DNA of 64,000 nucleotides. Origin: Idiomarina xiamenensis 10-D-4. Lineage in GTDB: Bacteria; Pseudomonadota; Gammaproteobacteria; Enterobacterales; Alteromonadaceae. The stretch spans positions 186,001 to 250,000 of the forward strand of contig NZ_AMRG01000001.1 in the NCBI RefSeq assembly GCF_000299895.1. Reading direction: 5' to 3'. The notes under the pieces are model-generated. The model searched no databases. It was not told where the DNA came from and was given only the letters and a program-made list of their open reading frames with translations. Made by a program: the position numbers and the translations under genes. Positions 44,735-52,463 of this stretch are shown here, in pieces (position 1 is the first letter of the stretch; the number at the start of each line of letters is the position of its first letter).

Positions 44735-44918
44735 GGTTCCCCAGAATGCCGCTGCGTGGCTGTAGCCCTTGAACCCATTGGTTCAAGGCGGGGAGCGATT
44801 GGTATCCGTCGTAGGCTTCCCGGTACTTGCCGGGCTTGCTCATGACGGGCCAGCGATCCCCTGATTAAAAAGCATCGGCTCAGGGACATTAGCCTGCTGG
44901 CGTACATCCCAGGGAACC
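44735..44918 (-). ncRNA. ssrS: 6S RNA
   Basis: On the minus strand this 184-nt segment matches known landmarks of E. coli 6S RNA: CCCTGAGCCGAT in the 5' arm, the hairpin CCTTGAACCAATGGGTTCAA followed by GGGCTACAGCC, and GCGGCAT near the 3' end. The 5' TTCCCTGGGATGT and 3' TTCTGGGGAA ends can form the closing stem. 6S RNA mimics an open promoter and binds sigma70 RNA polymerase in stationary phase. It lies directly behind zapA, as in E. coli. The ends are estimated to within a few bases. Confidence 0.92.
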
Positions 44919-44942
44919 CTAAACAGGTATACGAATTAATGC

Positions 44943-45251
44943 TTAACGACGATCATGTCGTTGTTCACTAATCGCTTGTTCGATAGTGGCTTGCAGTAAT
45001 TCGATTTTTTCTTCTAAAGCGGCATGGCGCTCGGCCTGCTCGGCTTGATCTTGCATCCACTCATGACACAGGTTAAGCGCGGTCATCACCGCCAACTGTT
45101 CCATGTTGGTGAGCTTAGTGCGTTGACGGGTTTCTTCCAGACGTTGGTTGAGGTTGTCTGCCGCACGCTGTAACGCCGACTCTTGTCCATCTGGACAGCT
45201 GACCCGATAATTGCGGTCGAGTAAATGAATATCCATAGTACGGCCAGTCAT
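44943..45251 (-). CDS. zapA: Cell division protein ZapA
   Basis: 102 residues; a second ATG lies five codons in. The head domain MDIHLLDRNYRVSCPDGQE and LQRAADNLNQRLEETRQRTK, then MEQLAVMTALNLCHEW, are typical ZapA, and the C-terminal third is a coiled coil. ZapA crosslinks FtsZ protofilaments. It is immediately followed by 6S RNA and is divergent from ygfB, the E. coli order. Confidence 0.92.
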   Translation of the reverse strand: MTGRTMDIHLLDRNYRVSCPDGQESALQRAADNLNQRLEETRQRTKLTNMEQLAVMTALNLCHEWMQDQAEQAERHAALEEKIELLQATIEQAISEQRHDRR

Positions 45252-45402
45252 CGCTCACATCCTTCCTGATGGTCGTTTTAACACTATTATGGCATGCCCG
45301 ACGGGGTGTTGTCAGCTAGCGCCTGCGTAAAGCCAGTGTTAGGATGTGTGCTACTGACTTTATTTTCAAGGCCGCTTTTGGTCAATAAGCGTAAGAAAGA
45401 TT

Positions 45403-45975
45403 ATGTCGACAACGCAAAGCTTTAATTATGATCGTTTGAACGAACTGTTCGAGCGTTACGAGTTACTTTCCTCACCGGCAGAAATTCACGGCACCTTGGC
45501 CGGCTTAGTCGCCAGTGGCAGCAGTATTGAAGGCGAAGACTGGCTCACCCTGATGAGCGATTTGGCCAACGAAGGCCAGCCGTTCCATCCCGAGCTGACA
45601 AAAACGTTGAAAAACTTGATGCAGGACATCTGCGCGGCATTGCGCGACCCGGATTTGGGTTTTCAATTGCTGCTACCTGAGGATAATGCTCCTTTACCAG
45701 AACGTTTACAGGCGTTGGTCAATTGGGTGCAATCATTCTTAGTCGGGTTTGGTATTAACCAACAAAATCTTGCCAACGTCTCTAGCGATTTGCGCGAGGT
45801 TATCGACGATATGGTCGAAATTGCCAAAGTCGATTTTGAAGTTGACGACGGTGAAGACGCCGAACACGCCTATTACGAAATACTCGAATATTTACGGGTG
45901 TCGGCGATCATGTGTTTTAGCGAGCTGGGTAACTCGCAAGGTGGCGATTGTAAAACCCAAAAGACGCTACACTAA
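45403..45975 (+). CDS. ygfB: UPF0149 family protein YgfB
   Basis: 190 residues, all-helical, with the UPF0149 signatures SPAEIHGTLAGLVASG near residue 26 and LQALVNWVQSFLVGFGI near residue 102, and the acidic end VDDGEDAEHAYYEILEYLRV. YgfB-type proteins have been linked to gene regulation in Pseudomonas, but the molecular role in most species is unknown. It precedes pepP by 64 bp and probably shares its transcript. Confidence 0.88.
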   Translation: MSTTQSFNYDRLNELFERYELLSSPAEIHGTLAGLVASGSSIEGEDWLTLMSDLANEGQPFHPELTKTLKNLMQDICAALRDPDLGFQLLLPEDNAPLPERLQALVNWVQSFLVGFGINQQNLANVSSDLREVIDDMVEIAKVDFEVDDGEDAEHAYYEILEYLRVSAIMCFSELGNSQGGDCKTQKTLH

Positions 45976-46039
45976 AGCGTCTGCAACCATGAATGGCAAC
46001 CGCCATTCGATGTTTTACCGCGATCGATAAAGAGGTTTG

Positions 46040-47371
46040 ATGGTGAGTTTAACGACAACTGATTACCAACGCCGTCGGCAGGCGTTATTAAAGCAACTGC
46101 CAGCCGATAGTATTGCCGTCATCGCGGCGGCCAGCGAAGTGACCCGCAGCCGCGATACCGAATTTCCGTTCCGTCAGAACAGCGACTTTTTTTACTTAAC
46201 CGGTTTTAACGAGCCGGATGCGTTATTAGTGTTGGCACCGCAGGCCAACACACCGGTGACGCTGTTTTGTCAGCCCTCCGATGCCGACGCCGAAGTTTGG
46301 CACGGCCGTCGTTTAGGCGTCGATGCGGCGCTGGATAAGTTGGGTGTCGATGCCGCTTACAGCACCGATACCATTGACGAACACTTGTTTGAGTTGCTGA
46401 ACGGTGTACATACTGTATTCAGTTGCCACGGTGACAACGCTGAGTTAGACCAGCTACTTTGGCAATTAAGCGATGGTTTGCGCCAGACTCCCAAAAAGGG
46501 CAATAAAGCACCGCAACAATTCAGCGATTTGCGACCCTTGCTACACGAAATGCGGCTGATAAAAAGCGCTAAAGAGCTGGATATCATGCGCCGCGCCGCC
46601 AGCATTACCGTTGCCGCCTTTAAGCGCGCCATGCACTATGCTCAGGTCGGACGTTACGAGTATCAGGTAGCGGCCGAGCTACACCACGAATTTGCCAGCC
46701 AGGGTGCCTTGCATCCCGCTTATGGCACCATTTGCGGCGGTGGCGATAACGCCTGCATTTTGCACTACACCGAGAATAGCGCCGAACTACGCGATGGTGA
46801 TCTGCTGTTAATCGACGCTGGTGCTGAGTATCAGGGCTATGCCGCAGACATTACACGCACCTTTCCGGTCAACGGCCGCTTTAGTGAACCGCAAAAACAA
46901 CTGTATGAATTGGTACTGAAAGCGCAACAGGCGGCTTTTGACGAGGTCAAGCCGGGCAGTAACCTGATTGCCGCGCAACAGGCGGCAGCCAAGGTGATCA
47001 CCCAAGGTTTGCTGGAGTTAGGAATATTATCCGGAACTTTCGACGATAATTGGCGAAAATCGACTTGGAAACGCTTCTTTATTCATGGTTTAGGGCATTG
47101 GCTTGGACTCGACGTGCATGATGTTGGCGAATATCAACGCCAAGGCCAACCACGACCGTTTCAGGCGGGAATGGTGTTGACCATCGAACCGGGCATTTAT
47201 ATTCCGTTGCAGGCTGAGGTTGACGGTGTCGCCGTCGACAAAAAATGGTGTGGTATCGGCATTCGTATCGAAGACGATTTAATCGTTACCGCCGATGGTT
47301 ACGAAAACATGACGGCGGCGGTGTCCAAAACCGTGGCCGAGGTAGAACAATGGCTGGCGCAACGCGGGTAG
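46040..47371 (+). CDS. pepP: Xaa-Pro aminopeptidase PepP
   Basis: 443 residues from the ATG at 46040, with AGAGG just upstream. The N-terminal creatinase-like domain has FPFRQNSDFFYLTGFNEPDA. The C-terminal pita-bread domain has the dinuclear metal ligands in LLIDAGAEYQGYAADITRTF (two Asp), HGLGHWLGLDVHD (His), TIEPGIY (Glu) and GIRIEDDLIV (Glu). It removes N-terminal residues ahead of proline. It overlaps ubiH by 22 bases, and the two are expected to be translated from one message. Confidence 0.95.
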   Translation: MVSLTTTDYQRRRQALLKQLPADSIAVIAAASEVTRSRDTEFPFRQNSDFFYLTGFNEPDALLVLAPQANTPVTLFCQPSDADAEVWHGRRLGVDAALDKLGVDAAYSTDTIDEHLFELLNGVHTVFSCHGDNAELDQLLWQLSDGLRQTPKKGNKAPQQFSDLRPLLHEMRLIKSAKELDIMRRAASITVAAFKRAMHYAQVGRYEYQVAAELHHEFASQGALHPAYGTICGGGDNACILHYTENSAELRDGDLLLIDAGAEYQGYAADITRTFPVNGRFSEPQKQLYELVLKAQQAAFDEVKPGSNLIAAQQAAAKVITQGLLELGILSGTFDDNWRKSTWKRFFIHGLGHWLGLDVHDVGEYQRQGQPRPFQAGMVLTIEPGIYIPLQAEVDGVAVDKKWCGIGIRIEDDLIVTADGYENMTAAVSKTVAEVEQWLAQRG

Positions 47372-48540
47372 ATTATCAACTGCTGATCGCCGGTGGTGGC
47401 TTGGTCGGCGCACTACTGGCGCTGCTCAGTGCTCGCCAGCAGCCGCAGTGGCGGGTAGCGGTAGTCGAGCCGCAAGCATTGGGTGCCAGTAACGATAAAC
47501 GTACACTGGCACTAGCGGCGGGCTCGGTCGAGGCTCTGCAACGCGAGCAACTGTGGCAGCCCATTGCGCACGCAGCGCAACCGATTGAGCACATTCATAT
47601 TAGTGACCGTGGCTTTGCCGGATTAACACTACTGCATGCCGAGCAGTTGGGCGTAACGGCCTTGGGTCAGGTCATTGCGGCGGCAACTCTGGGTGACTTG
47701 TTGTATCAGCAATGCCGACAACACCCTAACATCGATTGGCTCAGTGACTGCCGCGTTGATGACGTACAGCTAACCGAGGCGGCAGCCGCAGTCAGCTTAA
47801 GTGATGGCCGTTGTTTACACAGTGCGCTAGTGGTTGGCGCCGATGGTCAACATTCGCAGGTGGCGAAGGCGTTAAAGTTACCCATGCAACAAAGCGATTA
47901 CCAACAAGTCGGCGTCATCGCTAACATCGATGTCGACCGCGACCTGCAGGGCTGGGCTTATGAGCGTTTTACCGAAACCGGACCGTTAGCATTGCTGCCG
48001 GTTGGACCGCGCCAAGCCTCGCTGGTGTGGAGCCTGCATGATGATGCGGCGGCGGATATGTTGGACGTTTCTGATGAGGTGTTTTTACGCACCTGCCAGC
48101 GTGCCTTCGGTTATCGCGCTGGACGCTTTGTCGGCTTGGGGCCACGTTACAGTTTTCCGTTAAAGCTGCAGCAAGCGCCGCAGTTTACCGCACATCGTGC
48201 GTTATTAATGGGCAATGCCGCACACGCGCTACACCCCATTGCCGGTCAGGGTTTTAATTTGGGCTTACGCGACGTGACTAGCCTGCTGGACTGCTGGCGT
48301 CAGCAACCGCCGACAGACCACCTTGATAGCGGCAGTTTTGCCGTGCTGCATGATTATAAACTGCGGCGTGAAGCCGATTATGGTCGCATTATCGGCTTTA
48401 CCGACACCTTGGTGCGCAGTTTTTCTAACCGTTATGCACCCTTGGTTTTCGGTCGCAACTTAGCATTATTAGCCATCGACCATCTGGCACCCGCGCGACG
48501 TCGGTTAGCCACCTTGGCGATGGGAAAACTGGACAATTAA
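47350..48540 (+). CDS. ubiH: 2-octaprenyl-6-methoxyphenol hydroxylase UbiH
   Basis: 396 residues from the ATG at 47350, inside the end of pepP. The frame is open further upstream, but the FAD-binding fold begins just after this start with LLIAGGGLVGALLALLSA. Other family motifs are the DG motif LVVGADGQHSQVAKAL and GNAAHALHPIAGQGFNLGLR near residue 290. It hydroxylates the ubiquinone ring. The pepP-ubiH-ubiI order is conserved with E. coli, which supports UbiH over other UbiH/UbiF/UbiI paralogues. Confidence 0.9.
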   Translation: MAGATRVDYQLLIAGGGLVGALLALLSARQQPQWRVAVVEPQALGASNDKRTLALAAGSVEALQREQLWQPIAHAAQPIEHIHISDRGFAGLTLLHAEQLGVTALGQVIAAATLGDLLYQQCRQHPNIDWLSDCRVDDVQLTEAAAAVSLSDGRCLHSALVVGADGQHSQVAKALKLPMQQSDYQQVGVIANIDVDRDLQGWAYERFTETGPLALLPVGPRQASLVWSLHDDAAADMLDVSDEVFLRTCQRAFGYRAGRFVGLGPRYSFPLKLQQAPQFTAHRALLMGNAAHALHPIAGQGFNLGLRDVTSLLDCWRQQPPTDHLDSGSFAVLHDYKLRREADYGRIIGFTDTLVRSFSNRYAPLVFGRNLALLAIDHLAPARRRLATLAMGKLDN

Positions 48541-48555
48541 AGTAGGACACAAGGC

Positions 48556-49767
48556 ATGAACCAAGCGCAGTCGATTGTCATTGTTGGCGCCGGTATGATT
48601 GGCTTAAGTTGTGCGGTGGCGTTGGCCCAGGCCGGACATCAGGTGACCGTGGTTGAGCGCGGTCAACGACCGGACGATGACAACAGCGACGATGCTTTAC
48701 CGTTGCTGCGGGTGAGCGCCATTAATCACCGCAGTCGCGCCTGGCTCAGTCAGTTGCAAGTGTGGCAACAGTTGCCAACGGCACGCTTAGGTCCGTATCA
48801 GGCGATGCAGGTGTGGGATAAAGACAGTTTTGCTCAGATCGATTTTGCCGCCAATGAGGTGGGTGCCGACGACTTAGGAGCGATTGTTGAAAACGCGGTG
48901 CTGGAGCAAGCGTTATGGGATCGTGCCGAGCAAGTCGGTGTCACCATCATCGCTGACGCCCAGTTAGAAGCCGAGCCGCAAGCCGCCTTAAACGATGATT
49001 TTGTGCCCGGCCAACGCTTGCAGTTGCAAGTCGTCAGCGCCGCTGGCGCAAGCAAGACCACGCTGTTAGCCGACTTACTGATTGCCGCCGACGGTGGTCG
49101 CTCACAATGGCGCCAACGGTTAGCGTTGCCGTTAACGGCGTGGGATTATCAACAACAAGCCTTGGTCGCCGCGATCCGCTGCCAGCGACCTCATCAAGGC
49201 GTGGCGCGGCAGGTATTTTTAGCACACGGACCGTTGGCATTATTACCGCTGGCGGATGGCCAACAATGTTCCATCGTTTGGTCGCAAGACAACGCCGAAG
49301 CCGAACGCTTACAGGCCTTGTCACCCGAGCGGCTCATGCGTGAGCTGCAAATTGCCAGCGATAACGTGCTGGGCGAATGTCAATTGTTGGGCGAATGTCG
49401 GGCGTTTCCTTTACGCATGCAATACAGCCGCCAGTGGCACCGCGGCCATGTGGTGTTGGTCGGCGATGCCGCTCATACCATTCATCCATTGGCAGGACAG
49501 GGCGCTAATTTGGGCTTAGCCGACGCCGAACGCTTAACCGAGCTACTGACGCAACAGCCATTACCGCGCTGGGGGCGGGCGCTGGGCGAGTATCAGGCCG
49601 AACGCAAAGCCGCGGCGCTAACCATGATTGCTGCCATGGAAGCCTTTAAACGCGGTTTTCATGGGCAACAACTGTTGCCGAAATTGTTACGCGGTATGGC
49701 TTTGCAGGTGGCCGACAAGGTCTCGCCGTTAAAACGTCTGCTAACCCGTGCCGCGCTGGGTCAATAA
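48556..49767 (+). CDS. ubiI: UbiI (VisC)-type ubiquinone hydroxylase
   Basis: 403 residues. FAD-binding GxGxxG in IVGAGMIGLSCAVALAQAG at the N terminus, ADGGRSQWRQRLALP (DG motif), and GDAAHTIHPLAGQGANLGLA near residue 300. It is a class A flavin monooxygenase of ubiquinone biosynthesis, and the position after ubiH matches visC/ubiI in E. coli. It ends 4 bp before the convergent LysR gene. Confidence 0.9.
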   Translation: MNQAQSIVIVGAGMIGLSCAVALAQAGHQVTVVERGQRPDDDNSDDALPLLRVSAINHRSRAWLSQLQVWQQLPTARLGPYQAMQVWDKDSFAQIDFAANEVGADDLGAIVENAVLEQALWDRAEQVGVTIIADAQLEAEPQAALNDDFVPGQRLQLQVVSAAGASKTTLLADLLIAADGGRSQWRQRLALPLTAWDYQQQALVAAIRCQRPHQGVARQVFLAHGPLALLPLADGQQCSIVWSQDNAEAERLQALSPERLMRELQIASDNVLGECQLLGECRAFPLRMQYSRQWHRGHVVLVGDAAHTIHPLAGQGANLGLADAERLTELLTQQPLPRWGRALGEYQAERKAAALTMIAAMEAFKRGFHGQQLLPKLLRGMALQVADKVSPLKRLLTRAALGQ

Positions 49768-49770
49768 CGC

Positions 49771-50661
49771 TTAAATGCGTTCGCGCAGGAACACCGCCAG
49801 TTGACTGGCCGCCGGATTATCGCTGGCGCGTTGTTTCAGCACCAAATTGACCCGGCCTAATTCCGGTAGTGCCGTTGAGCCGCTAGCGCTATTGATTGTT
49901 TTGCTGCTGGGCAGTCGGGTAAAATTATCTGGCACCGCGCTGTCGGCTAGCACCGTCACTCCCAAACCGCTGTGCAACGCCGCCTTTAAACCGGAAAAGT
50001 CGGCGTTGGTGTAGCTAATGCGCCACGCCTGCTGACACTTTTTTAGCGCCTGTAACGCGCGCCGCCGGTAAATGCAGCCGTCCGGCGCCACCACCAAACT
50101 CACCGGCGCGTTTTTGGCCAGCGGTGGCATCAACGAACTAACCACCCAGACTAGGCTCTCTTGCTTTAACAGCTCGTCTTTGCGGACTTGCTGCGTCGGC
50201 TCTTGCAGCGCTACTACCACATCATAATCGTGCTCATCGTCTTGTTGTAGCAACTGTTCACTGAGCGCCGAGGTTACCTCTAGCGTGACCTGCGGATAAG
50301 ACTGTGCAAATTGTCCCAACACCCGTGGCAAGAGGGTACTGGCGAACTCGCTAGGAATGCCGAGTCGCACACGCCCCGCCAGCGACGGCTGTTGAAACTG
50401 CGCAAAGACTCGGTCATTCAGGTTCAACAGTTGTCGTGCCGAGGCATACAGTGCCTCGCCGGCAGCGGTTAACTGCATGCGACCACGTTGGCGGGTTAGT
50501 AAGCGCGCGCCTAATTGTTCTTCCAGCTTTTGCAGTTGCAGGCTAATGGCCGGCTGTGAGCGTCCCAACTGCTGACCGGCGGCGGTGTAACTGTTTAAAT
50601 CAACCACGCTGGTAAAGGCGCGCAGCGCGTCTAAAGACAGGTGTTTCATCGGTACCGACAT
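49771..50661 (-). CDS. LysR family regulator, LrhA/HexA-like
   Basis: 296 residues from the ATG at 50661, or 292 from 50649. The winged helix-turn-helix reads LSLDALRAFTSVVDLNSYTA and QLGRSQPAISLQLQKLEEQL, and the effector domain begins GRVRLGIPSEFASTLLPRVL. This resembles the LrhA/HexA subgroup, not GcvA, despite the divergent gcv genes. The open frame continues upstream to 50829 and encodes, from a further ATG at 50742, a signal-peptide-like segment (PFKKLIIGFTLFIFIISST). I regard that as non-translated or spurious. The gene interrupts the ubiI-gcvT order seen in E. coli. Confidence 0.8.
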   Translation of the reverse strand: MSVPMKHLSLDALRAFTSVVDLNSYTAAGQQLGRSQPAISLQLQKLEEQLGARLLTRQRGRMQLTAAGEALYASARQLLNLNDRVFAQFQQPSLAGRVRLGIPSEFASTLLPRVLGQFAQSYPQVTLEVTSALSEQLLQQDDEHDYDVVVALQEPTQQVRKDELLKQESLVWVVSSLMPPLAKNAPVSLVVAPDGCIYRRRALQALKKCQQAWRISYTNADFSGLKAALHSGLGVTVLADSAVPDNFTRLPSSKTINSASGSTALPELGRVNLVLKQRASDNPAASQLAVFLRERI

Positions 50662-50834
50662 CGGTTTGGCCTCGGCTGGAGCAGTGCTGCTAATAATGAA
50701 TATAAATAGTGTAAAGCCAATTATTAACTTTTTAAATGGCATTATAAGTAATATTGATTTGTTGTTGGCGCCGTCCGGCTCTATAATTCCAGCCTGATTT
50801 TTCAGCCGCCAGCAACCATGAGGAAACATCCGTT

Positions 50835-51914
50835 ATGGCGAATAGAACTCCGCTTTATGACGCACACGTCGCAGCCGGTGCGAAAATGGTCGACTTCCAC
50901 GGCTGGGATATGCCATTAAACTATGGTTCACAAATCGAAGAACACCACGCGGTACGCCGCGACGCCGGTGTCTTTGACGTATCGCACATGACCATCGTCG
51001 ACGTTTCTGGCGATCAGGCGCAAGCCTTCTTACGTTATTTGTTGGCCAACGATGTGGCAAAATTGTCACAGCCCGGCAAGGCACAATACACCAGCATGTT
51101 GAACGATAACGGCGGTGTGATCGACGATCTGATCGTTTATTATTTCGACGACACCAACTACCGCTTAGTGGTCAACTCGGCCACCCGCGAGCGAGATTTA
51201 GGTTGGATCAATAAAGTCGCGAGCGAGTTTGAAGTCAGCGTAAAAGAGCGCGATGACTTTGCCATGGTTGCCCTGCAAGGCCCCAACGCGGCGGCCAAGC
51301 TGGCGCAAATCTTAGACGCCCAGCAATTTGCCAACATCGACGGCATGAAGCCGTTCTTTGGTAAGCAGGTTGATCAATATTTTATTGCCACCACTGGCTA
51401 TACCGGCGAGAAAGGTTATGAGATCATCGTTCCCGCCGCCGAAATCGTTAGTCTCTGGGATGCACTGTTACAGGCCGATGTGGCGCCTTGTGGTTTAGGC
51501 GCGCGCGATACCCTGCGCTTAGAAGCCGGGATGAACCTGTATGGACAAGATATGGACGAAAACGTCTCGCCGTTGGCGGCCAACATGGGCTGGAGTGTGG
51601 CGTTTGAACCGAGCGACCGTGACTTTATTGGTCGTGCTGCGTTAGAAGCGCAAAAAGCCGCAGGCACTGAGAAGCTTGTTGGCTTGGTGATGGAAGAACG
51701 TGGCGTACTCCGTCATGGACAAAAGGTTATCGTCGATGGCGGCGAGGGCATCATCACCTCAGGCACCTTCTCGCCGACGCTGGGTTTTTCGATTGCGATG
51801 GCACGGGTGCCGCAACCGGTTGGCGATAGTGCGGAAGTGGAAATGCGGAAAAAATTGGTTAAAGTAAAAGTGGTTAAACCAAGCTTTGTCCGTAACGGCA
51901 CATCGGTTCTCTAA
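50835..51914 (+). CDS. gcvT: Glycine cleavage system T protein (aminomethyltransferase)
   Basis: 359 residues. The N terminus [20 protein letters not shown] and [20 protein letters not shown] is nearly the E. coli sequence, and [20 protein letters not shown] is the folate-binding region. It transfers the methylene group from the H-protein-bound aminomethyl arm to tetrahydrofolate, releasing ammonia. It leads gcvT-gcvH-gcvP. I saw no glycine riboswitch in the short upstream region. Confidence 0.95.
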   Translation: MANRTPLYDAHVAAGAKMVDFHGWDMPLNYGSQIEEHHAVRRDAGVFDVSHMTIVDVSGDQAQAFLRYLLANDVAKLSQPGKAQYTSMLNDNGGVIDDLIVYYFDDTNYRLVVNSATRERDLGWINKVASEFEVSVKERDDFAMVALQGPNAAAKLAQILDAQQFANIDGMKPFFGKQVDQYFIATTGYTGEKGYEIIVPAAEIVSLWDALLQADVAPCGLGARDTLRLEAGMNLYGQDMDENVSPLAANMGWSVAFEPSDRDFIGRAALEAQKAAGTEKLVGLVMEERGVLRHGQKVIVDGGEGIITSGTFSPTLGFSIAMARVPQPVGDSAEVEMRKKLVKVKVVKPSFVRNGTSVL

Positions 51915-51967
51915 CATTACGTATTAACACATAAAGCGCTGGCGTGGCCGGCACAGAGGGAAACATT

Positions 51968-52357
51968 ATGAGCAACATTCCTGCTGAACTAAAGTACGCA
52001 TCAACGCACGAGTGGATCCGTGACGAGGGTGACGGCACCTTTACCGTCGGTATTTCTGAGCACGCTCAAGAGCTGCTGGGCGACATGGTTTTTGTCGAGC
52101 TGCCAGAAGTTGGCGCAACTTACGCCGCTGGTGACGACTGCGCCGTGGCTGAGTCGGTCAAAGCGGCGTCAGACATCTACGCACCGATCGCCGGTGAAAT
52201 CGTCGCGGTTAACGAAGATTTAGAAGATGCACCAGAAACCGTCAACAACGACCCATATGGTGACGGTTGGTTGTTCCGCATCAAAGCCGACGATGCTAGC
52301 GAAATTGAGAATCTGCTTGACGCCAACGGTTACCAAGCGGTTGTCGACGAAGACTAA
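51968..52357 (+). CDS. gcvH: Glycine cleavage system H protein
   Basis: 129 residues from the ATG at 51968; the open frame starts eight codons earlier, but the family N terminus is [20 protein letters not shown]. The lipoylated lysine is at about residue 65 in [16 protein letters not shown]. It carries the aminomethyl intermediate between P and T proteins. It lies between gcvT and gcvP, with a hairpin downstream. Confidence 0.95.
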   Translation: MSNIPAELKYASTHEWIRDEGDGTFTVGISEHAQELLGDMVFVELPEVGATYAAGDDCAVAESVKAASDIYAPIAGEIVAVNEDLEDAPETVNNDPYGDGWLFRIKADDASEIENLLDANGYQAVVDED

Positions 52358-52406
52358 TTTTATTGCATTGCTGTTGCGGTTAGCAACCGGACGTAACAAG
52401 CGAAAG

Positions 52407-52433
52407 AACCCCGGTGTAGCACCGGGGTTTTGC
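52407..52433 (+). terminator. Hairpin between gcvH and gcvP
   Basis: AACCCCGGT (52407-52415) pairs with ACCGGGGTT (52421-52429) around GTAGC, followed by a short T run. It can act as a partial terminator, lowering gcvP relative to gcvTH, or as an mRNA-stabilising stem. Confidence 0.7.
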
Positions 52434-52463
52434 GTTTAACCCACAACGTACAGGGCCGAGGTA

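Noticed and set aside
49771-50661. LysR gene as gcvA, from its position next to gcvT
   Set aside because: The N-terminal and effector-domain sequence looks like the LrhA/HexA subgroup, and GcvA-typical residues are absent.
50662-50834. Glycine riboswitch in front of gcvT
   Set aside because: The gap is short and I found no pair of glycine-aptamer cores; there is no basis for a call.
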